Source: an uncultured bacterium
GTDB taxonomy: Bacteria; Cyanobacteriota; Vampirovibrionia; Gastranaerophilales; Gastranaerophilaceae
DNA: 35,748 nucleotides
Assembly: GCA_902802825.1 (NCBI GenBank)
Contig: CADCNV010000025.1
Location: 1-35,748, forward strand
Direction: 5' to 3'
The notes under the pieces were generated by a model that worked only from the letters and a program-made list of their open reading frames with translations, was not told the DNA's origin and did no database searches. A program made the translations under genes and the position numbers. Shown piece after piece: positions 18,785 through 28,200 of the stretch (position 1 is the stretch's first letter; every line of letters starts with the position of its first letter).

Positions 18785-19522
18785 TATTTCTTCTGCTTTT
18801 TTCTGATTTTCTTTTGTTATTTTATTACGAAGTTTTTCGTTTGATTTTGCAAGCTCTTTTGCCTCTTTTGCACTTCTTAGATATTCTTCTGCTCTTACTT
18901 TGTTTGTGCCTTCGATACCAATGCTTTGAGCAAACTTATCAAGGGCTTTTGCCCATTTTCTGACAATAAATTTTGAAATAAAACCGGTGGTTTTAAGTGC
19001 CACATCTTTTAATTTTAATTCTCCATCGGTATAAAATATCTTTTCAATTTTTTTAGCCGGAATTTTTACTAATTCGTCTGCAACAGAATTAAGTGTTTTT
19101 AAATCTTTTACGGATGAATTTGACAATTTATTAACATCTATAAGTATAGGCATACATATATCACCTTTATAAAAATATGTTTTATCGCGCAGCGAAAAGC
19201 TGTAAATGTTTATACTCTTACCGGGATCAATAATATTTTTAAAACCACATCTTATAAAAGAGGATTCCAAATCATCAGTCATATCAAATACAGTGTTTTT
19301 ATGCATCGGAGAAACATACTCTGTAAATTTTCGCAAGACCTCATCGCCCAAAAGCTTAATTTTCTTGACTTCATCGACGTCTACTGATTTCATTCTATAA
19401 TTTGCATGGCTTACTATTGAGCCGACTTCTTTTTCAACAGTATAATTAACATAAGTTTGTATATTTTTACCTAAGCGTCCATTAAATGACGGCTGATAAT
19501 TATTTATAGAATTAACTTGCAT
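18773..19522 (-). CDS. Hypothetical protein with an MQVNS-type N-terminus
   Basis: A 249-residue protein of unknown function. It begins MQVNSINNYQPSFNGRLG; the M-Q-V-N-S start and the short Phe motif (P-S-F-N-G) recall the protein at 3323. The middle is mixed alpha/beta with no motif I recognise. The last ~50 residues form a Lys/Glu-rich helix (RSAKEAKELAKSNEKL). No signal peptide or membrane segment is seen. The ATG is well set by AGGAGT nine bases upstream. It sits 148 bp downstream of the Ycf45-like gene on the same strand and seems to have its own promoter. Confidence 0.75.
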   Translation of the reverse strand: MQVNSINNYQPSFNGRLGKNIQTYVNYTVEKEVGSIVSHANYRMKSVDVDEVKKIKLLGDEVLRKFTEYVSPMHKNTVFDMTDDLESSFIRCGFKNIIDPGKSINIYSFSLRDKTYFYKGDICMPILIDVNKLSNSSVKDLKTLNSVADELVKIPAKKIEKIFYTDGELKLKDVALKTTGFISKFIVRKWAKALDKFAQSIGIEGTNKVRAEEYLRSAKEAKELAKSNEKLRNKITKENQKKAEEILKG

Positions 19523-19545
19523 AACATTACTCCTTGTATATCCTG

Positions 19546-19574
19546 AGGATATCTGAAAAGTAAAGTAAAGTCAA
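19546..19574 (-). promoter_or_regulatory. Candidate promoter of the 18773-19522 gene
   Basis: Minus strand: TTGACT (19574-19569), a 17-bp spacer, TATCCT (19551-19546). The -10 is embedded in the near-palindrome ATATCCTGAGGATAT (19539-19553, 7-bp arms around one base), which could be an operator. The transcript would start near 19539 and carry AGGAGT before the ATG at 19522. Confidence 0.5.
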
Positions 19575-19583
19575 TAAATACGG

Positions 19584-19642
19584 GAGCCCCTTTAATAAAC
19601 TTTAGAATGACGTATTTTCTTATGTTTGGATTAAAGGGGCTC
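19584..19642 (-). repeat. Long inverted repeat (13-bp stem) after the Ycf45-like gene
   Basis: Perfect arms GAGCCCCTTTAAT (19584-19596) and ATTAAAGGGGCTC (19630-19642) around a 33-base loop. It lies just downstream of the Ycf45-like stop codon. No T-run follows on either strand, so it is not a textbook terminator. It may protect the mRNA 3' end, stop transcription with a factor, or be part of a small RNA. Confidence 0.7.
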
Positions 19643-19670
19643 AAACTTGGGGTAAATATTTACATTATTT

Positions 19671-21302
19671 TTATGATTCTTGTTTTTGTCCAAAATCTGT
19701 TCCGCCGACAACTCTAAGACGTAAATGGCGATTTTCACCTTCACCTACTGAAGTTGAATCAAGATTATGTTGCTCAGCAAGTTCATGTTGAAGTTTCCTG
19801 ATTTGCTGATTTTGCGGTTTCAATTCAATATCTTTCACAACCCCAGCCAAAATCTTTTCTATTGCTTCTTTTGCTTCATCAAGAGCGCTTTCGGTTACAT
19901 CATAGAATGATTGTTTTTCATTCATTTCAGCAATATCAAGCGCCTGCTTAATAATTTTCTGAATTTGCGCCATTGAATTTGTTTTTACATAGAATATCTG
20001 CAATCTGTCTTTTTCTGCTGTCGAGAGAACTTTTGCACCGCCTTTTACAAAGTTTTTATGTGCAATAACTATATCTGCATCATCAATATTTCTTGTAATT
20101 TCGGCATTCAAATCAAGACGTTCTATTACCTTTTCAGCAATACTTCTTGAAACTGCATACAAATAAATCTTCTTATAATTTTTAACATCTTCAACATATT
20201 TTTGCCTTGAGAATGAGAATTTCAAACTTTCAGGATGCTCTATTGTTTTATCAAGTATATTGATTTTATCAAGTACATTTGGAGTTTTAGGAACAGAAAC
20301 AGGTGCAGGAGCGGTAAATTCATAAGTTTTATCAACTTTTCTAATCTCCGGCTTGATAGGCCATCCTCTTAAAATATAATCTACCGCTTCTGCTGTATCT
20401 TTATACACGGCTAATGTATTTCTGTCCAATATTTCTATTACAATATCAAAAGTTGGTTGTTTTTCACGTTCTAAGACAGTTTTTTGAGAAGAACGACGTT
20501 TTGCCTCATCATCACCCAAAGTTACAGATTGAATTCCTCCGACCAAATCCGATAAAGTAGGGTTTTTAATCAGGTTTTCCAAAGTATTACCATGAGCAGT
20601 CGCAATAAGCATAACACCACGTTCTGCAATTGTTCTGGCGGCCTGCGCTTCTTCTTCTGTTCCTATTTCATCAACAATTATAACTTCAGGAGTATGATTT
20701 TCGACCGCCTCTATCATAATATCTTTTTGGTATTCCGGCTGACGTACCTGCATTCTTCTTGCATGTCCTACAGCAGGATGAGGCACATCACCATCACCCG
20801 CAATTTCATTTGATGTATCAACTATTACAACACGTTTTGCAAGCTCATCAGCTACAAGACGTGATATTTCTCTTAATTTTGTCGTTTTACCGACCCCCGG
20901 TCGGCCAAGAAACAAAATACTTTTATTTTGCAAACATATATCCTTTATGCAAGAAATAGTACCGGTTACAACACGACCTATACGGCAGGTTAAGCCAACA
21001 ACCTTACCTTGTCTGTTTCTAATAGCACTGATTCGGTGCAATGTACCTGCAATACCTGAGCGATTATCTGTCGTAAATTCCTGTACACGCGAAGTAATGT
21101 ATTCTATATCTTTATCTTCAACAATATCCGTTTGCAAATAAACAATAGACCCGTCAGAATTCCGAATCTCAGGGACTCTGCCTAAATCTAAAACTATTTC
21201 AATAGCATCATCCAACATTTGGGCAGAAACACACTTGTTAATTTTCTCCGGTAAAATTTCTAATAACTTCTCTATATCGTTTTGTAATTGCAGGTTGCTC
21301 AT
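19671..21302 (-). CDS. ycf45: AAA ATPase with R3H domain (Ycf45-like)
   Basis: A cytoplasmic P-loop ATPase of the Ycf45/SpoIIIAA-like group, well known in cyanobacteria and some plastids. The N-terminal ~120 residues precede Walker A (LFLGRPGVGKTT, about residue 133) and a Walker-B-like VIIVDEIGTEEE. The segments HAR-R-M-QV and T-AHGNTLENLI follow in family order. The C-terminal R3H nucleic-acid-binding motif is present (IRKLQHELAEQHNLDS, then GENRHLRL). A middle region of about 150 residues links the two. I prefer the ATG at 21302 (543 residues), since the GTG at 21311 lies within its ribosome site AAAGGTGG. The cellular role is unproven; RNA or DNA binding is inferred. Confidence 0.88.
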   Translation of the reverse strand: MSNLQLQNDIEKLLEILPEKINKCVSAQMLDDAIEIVLDLGRVPEIRNSDGSIVYLQTDIVEDKDIEYITSRVQEFTTDNRSGIAGTLHRISAIRNRQGKVVGLTCRIGRVVTGTISCIKDICLQNKSILFLGRPGVGKTTKLREISRLVADELAKRVVIVDTSNEIAGDGDVPHPAVGHARRMQVRQPEYQKDIMIEAVENHTPEVIIVDEIGTEEEAQAARTIAERGVMLIATAHGNTLENLIKNPTLSDLVGGIQSVTLGDDEAKRRSSQKTVLEREKQPTFDIVIEILDRNTLAVYKDTAEAVDYILRGWPIKPEIRKVDKTYEFTAPAPVSVPKTPNVLDKINILDKTIEHPESLKFSFSRQKYVEDVKNYKKIYLYAVSRSIAEKVIERLDLNAEITRNIDDADIVIAHKNFVKGGAKVLSTAEKDRLQIFYVKTNSMAQIQKIIKQALDIAEMNEKQSFYDVTESALDEAKEAIEKILAGVVKDIELKPQNQQIRKLQHELAEQHNLDSTSVGEGENRHLRLRVVGGTDFGQKQES

Positions 21303-21311
21303 ATATGCCAC

Positions 21312-21652
21312 CTTTCTGATAAGATTATACCAATTTTTTTAAATGGGGCAGAAAATAAGTATATCTTATATATATATTATACATCATGAAACGACTTATT
21401 TTTATATTTTCTTTAGAAGTTGAATTTTAATTTTAACAAAACTTTACATTTAAAAATAAGTTATAAGCGTGTCATATCAACACTTTTCATTTTAAAAAAT
21501 AAAAAAATTATCAAATACATACGGACAAATATTAATATATATATTGAACTATATTTCAGGTTTACAATCAGCAATAATAATAAGGAAATATTAAGCATTG
21601 TAAAGTTACAGGGTTTTAATCAAAATAGTTTTTTATTATTATTCAAAATGTT
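21312..21652. other. AT-rich divergent intergenic region
   Basis: 341 bp between the Ycf45-like gene (minus) and the nuclease-like gene (plus). On the minus strand a perfect TATAAT (21381-21376) could start the Ycf45-like transcript; its -35 is poor. On the plus strand I see no good promoter and no Shine-Dalgarno site before the ATG at 21653. A 78-residue open frame (21420-21656, TTG start) looks like low-complexity AT-rich chance sequence. Confidence 0.5.
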
Positions 21653-23455
21653 ATGAAAAATAAAATTCTGACAATAATATTTTTAATTACTTTATTATTT
21701 ATTTTTATTTTGTTTGTATCCTTATACAAAAATAAATACGAAGTTTTAGATGTATTGTCGGCCGATAAAATCACTGTCGATTTTAATCATAACGGCATAG
21801 CAGATCCTGAAGAAACAGTTTGTGTAAAAGGAATAGAAAGTTTTGAATACGAAACTGATGACAAATTTTTCAAAAAATATTCCGTCAAATACAAACTGAA
21901 CAAATATGATTTTATAAGTCTTTGGTACTTGGGCAGAGAATATGGTGCCAAAACACTATTAAACAAAAAGATTACTCTGAAGCTAAAACATAACAATGAA
22001 CAAACATACTGTAAAACCGCAGACATATTTATAGACGGAGTTAATTACAAAGATTTGGTATATTATGTCGGTTTTGGGTTTATAAATAACAAAACCGCAG
22101 ATGAAAAGATCCTTAAACAAAATATCGAAAAATCACGAAAACTGAACCTTGTTGTATTAAACCATCATTCGAACAAATACCATACGCTTGATTGCGAATA
22201 CGGAAATATGGCACACGATAAAATTATCATTCCGCTCAGTCAGTTACCAAAAGACATGACTCCCTGCCATTTTTGTCACAAAATTAATAACAAGAAATAT
22301 TCAAAACATAAAACTAAAATTGTTCAAATCGGAACATCACCCGCATTAAAAGTTCTGGCAGGGGATATTTTATTTTACAGATTTGACTATACAAAACACT
22401 TAAAACCGGATTCGAATTGCGAAACAGAAGTTTGTAAAATGATTGTTGAAAAAATTAATAAGACAAAAAATAACATTGATATAGCAATATACGGATATGA
22501 CAATATTCCATCAATTACCAACGCACTAAATAAAGCAAAAACAAGAGGAGTAAAAATTCGCTATGTTTATGATGAAGCTCCGGATAACAATACATTCTAC
22601 AGGGATAACAGTTTGATTAAAAATATTTCAGAGAAGTATAAAAGTGACAAATCCACAAATGAAGCAGGCAAAATAATGCTTAATAAATTCATCATTTTTG
22701 ATAATAACACTGTTTTAACCGGCTCTATGAATTATTCACCTACAGGATTGAGCGGATACGACATCAATGACGTAATAGTTATAAACTCTCCGGAAGTTTC
22801 AAAACTTTACAGTGCAGAATTTGAACAGATGCTTGATGGTAAATTCCATAACAAAAAATCAAAACATAATCTACCCAACAAATTTATTATCGGATCTACG
22901 CAGCTGGAAGTGTATTTTTCACCTCAGGATAAATCATCTGCAAGAATAATAGAATTGATAAACAACGCAAAAAGATATGTATATATTCCGACATTTTTAA
23001 TAACTCACAAAGAAATAAGCGATGCAATAATAAGAGCAAAAAGGCGCGGAGCAGACGTAAAAATAATTATTGATACAAACAGCGTAAATACGAGAAATAC
23101 GAAGCATTTGTTTCTAAAAGAAAATTCAATTCCCGTAAAAGCAGAAAATTATGCAGGCAAACTCCATTCCAAATCAATAGTAATTGATGATGAATACGTA
23201 ATTACCGGCTCAATGAATCTTTCGAACAGCGGAGAAAATAAAAATGATGAAAATATACTTGTAATTAAAAACAATTTACTGGCAAAAAATTATAAAGAAT
23301 TTTTCCTGTATTTGTGGAAAATTATACCTGACAAATACTTGAAATACGCACCACGCGCAGAAAGTTTTGAATCCATCGGGTCTTGCTCTGACGGAGTTGA
23401 TAATAACTTTGACGGGAAAACAGATTCCTTAGATGCCGGTTGTCAAAAGAAATAA
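21653..23455 (+). CDS. Membrane-anchored nuclease-like fusion: SNase-like, Cys/His site, two phospholipase-D motifs, DxDN tail
   Basis: A 600-residue exported protein. An uncleaved-type anchor spans residues 5-25. Residues ~30-145 resemble a staphylococcal-nuclease fold (LNKKITLKLK, ADIFIDGVNYKDLV) but lack recognisable catalytic Arg/Glu. H177, C181, C205 and C208 (HTLDC, PCHFCH) look like a small metal site. Two phospholipase-D units follow. In the first, the HKD His is replaced by Leu (L343-x-K345-x4-D350); the second is intact (H505-x-K507-x4-D512), and both end in TGSMN. The tail C578SDGVDNNFDGKTDSLDAGC597 matches a calcium-type DxDN surface motif. It is probably a cell-surface or secreted nuclease or phosphodiesterase. 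Substrate unknown. Confidence 0.8.
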   Translation: MKNKILTIIFLITLLFIFILFVSLYKNKYEVLDVLSADKITVDFNHNGIADPEETVCVKGIESFEYETDDKFFKKYSVKYKLNKYDFISLWYLGREYGAKTLLNKKITLKLKHNNEQTYCKTADIFIDGVNYKDLVYYVGFGFINNKTADEKILKQNIEKSRKLNLVVLNHHSNKYHTLDCEYGNMAHDKIIIPLSQLPKDMTPCHFCHKINNKKYSKHKTKIVQIGTSPALKVLAGDILFYRFDYTKHLKPDSNCETEVCKMIVEKINKTKNNIDIAIYGYDNIPSITNALNKAKTRGVKIRYVYDEAPDNNTFYRDNSLIKNISEKYKSDKSTNEAGKIMLNKFIIFDNNTVLTGSMNYSPTGLSGYDINDVIVINSPEVSKLYSAEFEQMLDGKFHNKKSKHNLPNKFIIGSTQLEVYFSPQDKSSARIIELINNAKRYVYIPTFLITHKEISDAIIRAKRRGADVKIIIDTNSVNTRNTKHLFLKENSIPVKAENYAGKLHSKSIVIDDEYVITGSMNLSNSGENKNDENILVIKNNLLAKNYKEFFLYLWKIIPDKYLKYAPRAESFESIGSCSDGVDNNFDGKTDSLDAGCQKK

Positions 23456-23464
23456 AACTTGCTC

Positions 23465-23493
23465 TTGTGTTTTAAAAAAATCTGTTATATGAT
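23465..23493 (+). promoter_or_regulatory. Candidate promoter of the omega-like gene
   Basis: TTGTGT (23465-23470), 17-bp spacer and TATGAT (23488-23493). The -10 matches 5 of 6 consensus bases and the -35 only 3 of 6. The predicted leader of about 26 bases contains GAGG. Confidence 0.4.
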
Positions 23494-23525
23494 AAATTTA
23501 TATCAGATAAAAGTGAGGTTTACCA

Positions 23526-23765
23526 ATGAATCAAATAATTAAAGTAGCATGGGAATTAAACGAAAATTCAGAAAACAGATATAAACTTGTATATGAAATT
23601 GCAGAACTTGCAAAGAAATTAGTTGATGAAAGCCAGGCAAGAAAAGCAAGAGAAAGCTTTGGTTATGAAGATACTCACGAAGGCGCATATACAAGAGAAA
23701 ATCCTGTTGAACACGCATTGATGGTAAAAGCATCAGAAGCAGATGACAACAGATTGGTAGGTTAG
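23526..23765 (+). CDS. rpoZ: Probable RNA polymerase omega subunit (RpoZ-like)
   Basis: A 79-residue acidic protein. NRYKLVYEIAELAKKLVDE resembles the conserved N-terminal helix of omega (NRYxLVxxxAxRA), and NPVEHALMVKASEADD resembles the later KPVxxAL-E segment. Omega helps assemble the beta-prime subunit. The match is partial and I cannot exclude an unrelated small helical protein. A ribosome site (GAGG, 23514-23517) precedes the ATG. A candidate promoter (TTGTGT at 23465, 17 bp, TATGAT at 23488) lies upstream and a strong terminator follows, so it is a single-gene unit. Confidence 0.5.
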   Translation: MNQIIKVAWELNENSENRYKLVYEIAELAKKLVDESQARKARESFGYEDTHEGAYTRENPVEHALMVKASEADDNRLVG

Positions 23766-23770
23766 TAAAA

Positions 23771-23806
23771 AAAATACACGGGATAAATATGCTTCCCGTG
23801 TATTTT
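23771..23806 (+). terminator. Rho-independent terminator after the omega-like gene
   Basis: A 13-bp stem, AAAATACACGGGA (23771-23783) and TCCCGTGTATTTT (23794-23806), with a 10-base loop and a T-run. It ends just before the purine nucleoside phosphorylase gene. Confidence 0.88.
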
Positions 23807-23828
23807 TATGTATTTTGGGGAGTTTTAT

Positions 23829-24635
23829 ATGCGATATACATTAGACTATATCAAGACTTATACGGAAGATTTTGAGCCGGAAATCGGCATAATTTTGGGA
23901 TCCGGCTTAGGAGAACTTGCGGACAAATATCAGGAATTTGCAATTCCGTACAAGCAGATACCGAAATTCCCGCACTTAGCAGGTGTAGAAGGTCACAAAG
24001 GTCAGTTAGTTTTTGGCAATGTTGCAGGGCGAAAAGTTGTTATGATGCAGGGGCGTATGCACTATTATGAAGGTTACTCGATGGAACAAGTTACCTATCC
24101 GATCAGAGTAATGAAAGAACTTGGAGTTAAAACTCTTATAATAACCAATGCATCAGGTATAGTAAATAAAAGCTTCCGTCCCGGAGATTTGATGGTTATA
24201 ACGGATCATATTAATTTTATGGGCACGAACCCGCTCATAGGAAGAAATAATAGCAAATATGGAACAAGATTCCCTGATATGTCAGAAGTTTACGATAAAA
24301 GCTTAATTAAAATCGTTGACGCTGCGGGGAGATTATTAAATATAAATCTAAGACATGGTGTTTATATGGCTACAAGCGGGCCAAGTTACGAAACTCCTGC
24401 AGAGATTAAAATGGCTCGTACAATGGGAGCAGATGCCGTAGGAATGTCAACAGTACCGGAAGCAATTGTTGCAAATCACTGCGGAATCAAAATTATCGGA
24501 CTTAGCTGCCTGACTAATTACGCAGCAGGAGTTTCAAGTAAAAAATTAAACCACGAAGAAGTACTAAGAACTGCAAATGAAGTAAAAGATAAATTTACCG
24601 CACTTATTATGATGATTTTGCAAAATATTAAATAA
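23829..24635 (+). CDS. punA: Purine nucleoside phosphorylase (type I, PunA-like)
   Basis: Cleaves purine nucleosides with phosphate to free base and ribose-1-phosphate, for purine salvage. Trimeric-type motifs are in place: ILGSGLGELAD (phosphate-binding loop), MQGRMHYYEGYS, LIITNASGIVN, the substrate segment SGPSYETPAEIKM, and AVGMSTVPEAIVA. The late N (SCLTNYAAG) fits purine binding. At 268 residues it has the normal length. I start at the ATG at 23829, because GGGGAG lies six bases upstream. The earlier ATG at 23808 is inside the terminator. Its stop is 1 bp from convergent udg. Preference for guanosine or inosine is typical but not provable here. Confidence 0.93.
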   Translation: MRYTLDYIKTYTEDFEPEIGIILGSGLGELADKYQEFAIPYKQIPKFPHLAGVEGHKGQLVFGNVAGRKVVMMQGRMHYYEGYSMEQVTYPIRVMKELGVKTLIITNASGIVNKSFRPGDLMVITDHINFMGTNPLIGRNNSKYGTRFPDMSEVYDKSLIKIVDAAGRLLNINLRHGVYMATSGPSYETPAEIKMARTMGADAVGMSTVPEAIVANHCGIKIIGLSCLTNYAAGVSSKKLNHEEVLRTANEVKDKFTALIMMILQNIK

Positions 24636-24636
24636 A

Positions 24637-25227
24637 TTAATTCATTTGGTCATAGACTTTGCGGATTTCTTTCATATCCTGCCACATTAACCACTTTGGA
24701 GAGCCCTTTTCTCTTGAATCGTTCCTTAGCAGATATGACGGGTGAAAAATCGGCATCATCTTGGAAAAATTAGGTCCCTCAAACCATTTTCCCCTTAATT
24801 TTGTAATTCCCAATTTAGTATCAATAAATGAATACGCAGCGACCTTTCCGCACAACAAAATTATTCGGGGCTTTAATATTTCTATTTGTGCATCCAAATA
24901 TTCACGACAAGCGGCTTTTTCTTCGGGTAAAGGATCTCTGTTATCCGGAGGCCTGCATTTTAGAGTATTACAAATATAAATATTTTCTTTTCTTGAGAAA
25001 CCGACACAGCCCAAAATCTTATCAAGCAACTGACCTGCTTTACCAACAAACGGCTCGCCCTGCATATCTTCATAATATCCGGGAGCTTCGCCAATTAACA
25101 TTATTCTCGAATTAGCAACTCCCGCACTAAAAACAGTATTCGTTTTTGTTTTACACAAAGAGCACTTATCACATGTAAGACATTTTTGACGAACTTGCTC
25201 CAGCTTTTGATTTAACTCAGTACTCAT
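24637..25227 (-). CDS. udg: Uracil-DNA glycosylase, family 4 (Fe-S type)
   Basis: Removes uracil from DNA as the first step of base-excision repair. The 196-residue protein has the family-4 signature: an N-terminal CSLC pair (C22, C25) and a later pair in KCRPPDNRDPLPEEKAAC that together bind a 4Fe-4S cluster. The active-site motif GEAPGYYEDMQGEPFVG and the C-terminal FHPSYLLRN are also present. A second N-terminal pair (C16, C19) is unusual and may be incidental. The ATG at 25227 begins a single gene convergent with punA. No promoter stands out in the 72-bp gap to the divergent gene at 25300. Confidence 0.93.
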   Translation of the reverse strand: MSTELNQKLEQVRQKCLTCDKCSLCKTKTNTVFSAGVANSRIMLIGEAPGYYEDMQGEPFVGKAGQLLDKILGCVGFSRKENIYICNTLKCRPPDNRDPLPEEKAACREYLDAQIEILKPRIILLCGKVAAYSFIDTKLGITKLRGKWFEGPNFSKMMPIFHPSYLLRNDSREKGSPKWLMWQDMKEIRKVYDQMN

Positions 25228-25284
25228 AAAATCATACTAACACAAATTAAATGATAAAATTATATTTATTATTTTTGCGAAATA

Positions 25285-25293
25285 TGCTATAAT
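25285..25293 (+). promoter_or_regulatory. Extended -10 placed for leaderless transcription of the 25300 gene
   Basis: TGCTATAAT (25285-25293): an extended TGn motif with a perfect -10 box ending six bases before the ATG at 25300. No Shine-Dalgarno sequence lies between. The AAATATGCTATA core is also found in one arm of the palindrome at 16983. The -35 position is T-rich and unmatched. Confidence 0.6.
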
Positions 25294-25299
25294 TTTACT

Positions 25300-28200
25300 A
25301 TGGAATGTCCAAAATGCGGAGCAGAGATAGATAAAAGCGCAATGGTGTGCCCTAATTGTAAAAAGGTACTCAAAATTGTTTGCCCTGTTTGTCGTACTGT
25401 TAACGAAAAAAATATATGCAAAAAATGCGGAGAAATCCTTGTTGTAAAATGCTCAAATTGCGGCAAAATCAACATGATGAAGAACCAAAAATGTATCAAA
25501 TGCGGTCATTCGACAGAAATTAGCGCAGTACAGTCTGAATCAAATGCCGAAACATTTGCCGTAGTAAAAATTGAATTCCCTAATTATGATGTTATTAAAA
25601 CGGCATTGGGCTCAAATCAACTATTTACCAAATTCAAAGCTAATATTGATAAAATAATTAATGGCTACGCAGTAACTCACAGTGTAAGACGACAAATAAT
25701 CAAAAATGATATTTATCTGCTGCGTTTTAATAAAGCTTATACTTTGTCTTCATCAGCAAATTCTGCTATGGAAGGAGTTATCGCTCTGGCAAATTCCATT
25801 ACAAAATTGAATGTAAAGTTGATAAACAAAAAAAATATATTTCTGAAAGCTAATTTTACTATAATGAAGCGTGACGCCGATAAAGACCCTTATGACATTG
25901 AAACCGGTTTTCAGGCAAACATGCTGAATCAAAGTAACGATAAAGCTGAGAAAGCTCTTGACGCTTGTCAGGTAACGACAGATGATGATTTTGAAGAATT
26001 TTATTCAAAAACATACAAAATGGAATCCCTTGATTCCGCACTTGTAAACGGGAAAATGAAAAGGTTTTTCGAAATTAACATTAAAGAATTTATTAATATT
26101 GATGAATTTATTAAAGAGTTAATGGCCGAGGAAGAAGAAGCAAATCCCGAAGTACCGAATTTCATAAACGAAGGCATGCTTGCTCAGGACAAAATTGCCG
26201 AAAGAACAATCGAAGAAATTAATGAAATCGCAGGTGAAGATTTGTACGCTGTTGAACTTATCAATTTTGATGAAATAAACTGCGCATTTTATACAACAGA
26301 AAACGTAAATGTACTTGATAATATAACTGATGTTCTTCATGATGTTCCGAACGGAATTATCGGAATTAAGGGCTCTAATATGTATCAACCGTACACAATA
26401 AGTGTTCTTTCTGCTGTTAATCAATTAGGGATTTATCAGAATATTATACCGATAACATGCCATGATAATATGAAATATTCCCCTTATTCATTTTTCCGAG
26501 AACTTGTTTCATCTGTTTTTAATTTTACAGTATCTCAAAAATTGTTTGATACAAATGATTTTTCTTCATTTTCTGCTTTTGATACGGATAATCTTATAAA
26601 AGACCTGATAAATCTTAAACAAAGAGAAATGGAAAATCTCGAAGATACAAGACAAAAATATTTTGAAGTATTTTTATCTTTATTACAATCCATACCGGAA
26701 ACACTAATTTATGTCGAGGATTTTGAGAAAATTGATTCCAGCTCCATGTACGTACTGGGACTACTTTTTGAACATTTTGAAGAAATGAAAATTAGCTGCA
26801 TATTATCTTACGATAAAGATTTTTCTCTTCATAAATACAATCACTTTTTGCTATCAAGGCCGTACTATACTGAAATAACACTCATTCCGACGACTTTTGC
26901 GCATATAGTTGAGGCAGCGGGAGATTACTATACAAACATTAAAAACGATTTCTTCTTTAAGCGTATATCAAAATACGCTGCAGGCAGCACTCTGTTTATT
27001 GATTATGCAATTCAGTATCTTATTGAATCTGAGATATATGCATTTGAAAATAACAAAATTGAGCTTATAAACCCTAAAACGACAATGATACCTTCAAATT
27101 TGAAACTTATGATGCAAAGAAGATTAAATCTGATGAAGGACGATGAAAACACCCTTAAATTACTGACAATGTGCACATTAATCGGGCCGAGGGTCGATTC
27201 AAAAACGGTTGCTTCTCTTGAGATCGACGAGTGGGAAACACTATCAGAAAATCTTTCTAAAAGAGGATTTTTATACTTCTTTAACGGCAACATATATTTC
27301 CCGAATTACAATATTCTTAAAGAAAATGTTACTGAAATATATGATAATGAAAAGAAAAATGAGATTGCAACAGAGTTATTAGAAAAAATATATACAGACA
27401 AAATGCCGTCACCTGAAAAAGCAACAATCTACAAAATATTAGGGGAACCGCAGAAAGTTATATCCGAATGGGAAAACCTTGCTAATTTAGATTTGTCGAT
27501 GGGAGATTTTTCTTCATATCTAAATTGTTCCGGACAACTGATTAAGGCATTAGATAAATATCAGGATGAATGGCAGAAAGAAGAACTTGAAACCTACAAA
27601 TCAACAATTTATGAAAATATTTCAAACAATATGTTTGAGTATGATCCTGAACAAACCAGAGAAATAGCGGATAAAACGCTCGAAGATTTGCAAAATTCTC
27701 AGGACAGCAAAAACTTTACGGATCTGTGTACAAAAATGATCCAGGGAGCTTTAAATCACGGAGAATACCTGTACGCTTTAAGTTTGACACATAAAATTCT
27801 CACGGCAATGAATGATGCATCTATTGATCCCGCTGCAAAAAATTTCGATTTAAAATTTCTTCTTATGTCTATAATCCATATTAAAATATTATTCGGCATA
27901 GGGGCATATAATGATTGTATTGACATTGGCTACAACGTATTTAATGCATTAGAGTCCTCTAAACTTGAGAATATTGAATATACAATCGTTTCAAAAGAAG
28001 ATTTAAAATATTTGATAACAGAAAGCGTTGCTTATGTCGCGATTTCAGATATCCTTACAATGCGTGAAGATGTAAATGAATTTTTGGGAATTATCAATAA
28101 ACTGTATGACTTTATTCCGCAAGAATATTCTATATTCTATAAATTACAGGGTTTAATTAAAGGCAAAGAAGTTTCAGCTGTAGAAAAAGACAAAGGACAC

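Noticed and set aside
21420..21656. 78-residue open frame overlapping the nuclease-like gene by ATGA
   Set aside because: TTG start, no ribosome site, composition (Ile, Asn, Lys, Phe) expected from AT-rich non-coding DNA. The overlap with the next ATG is suggestive of coupling but not enough.
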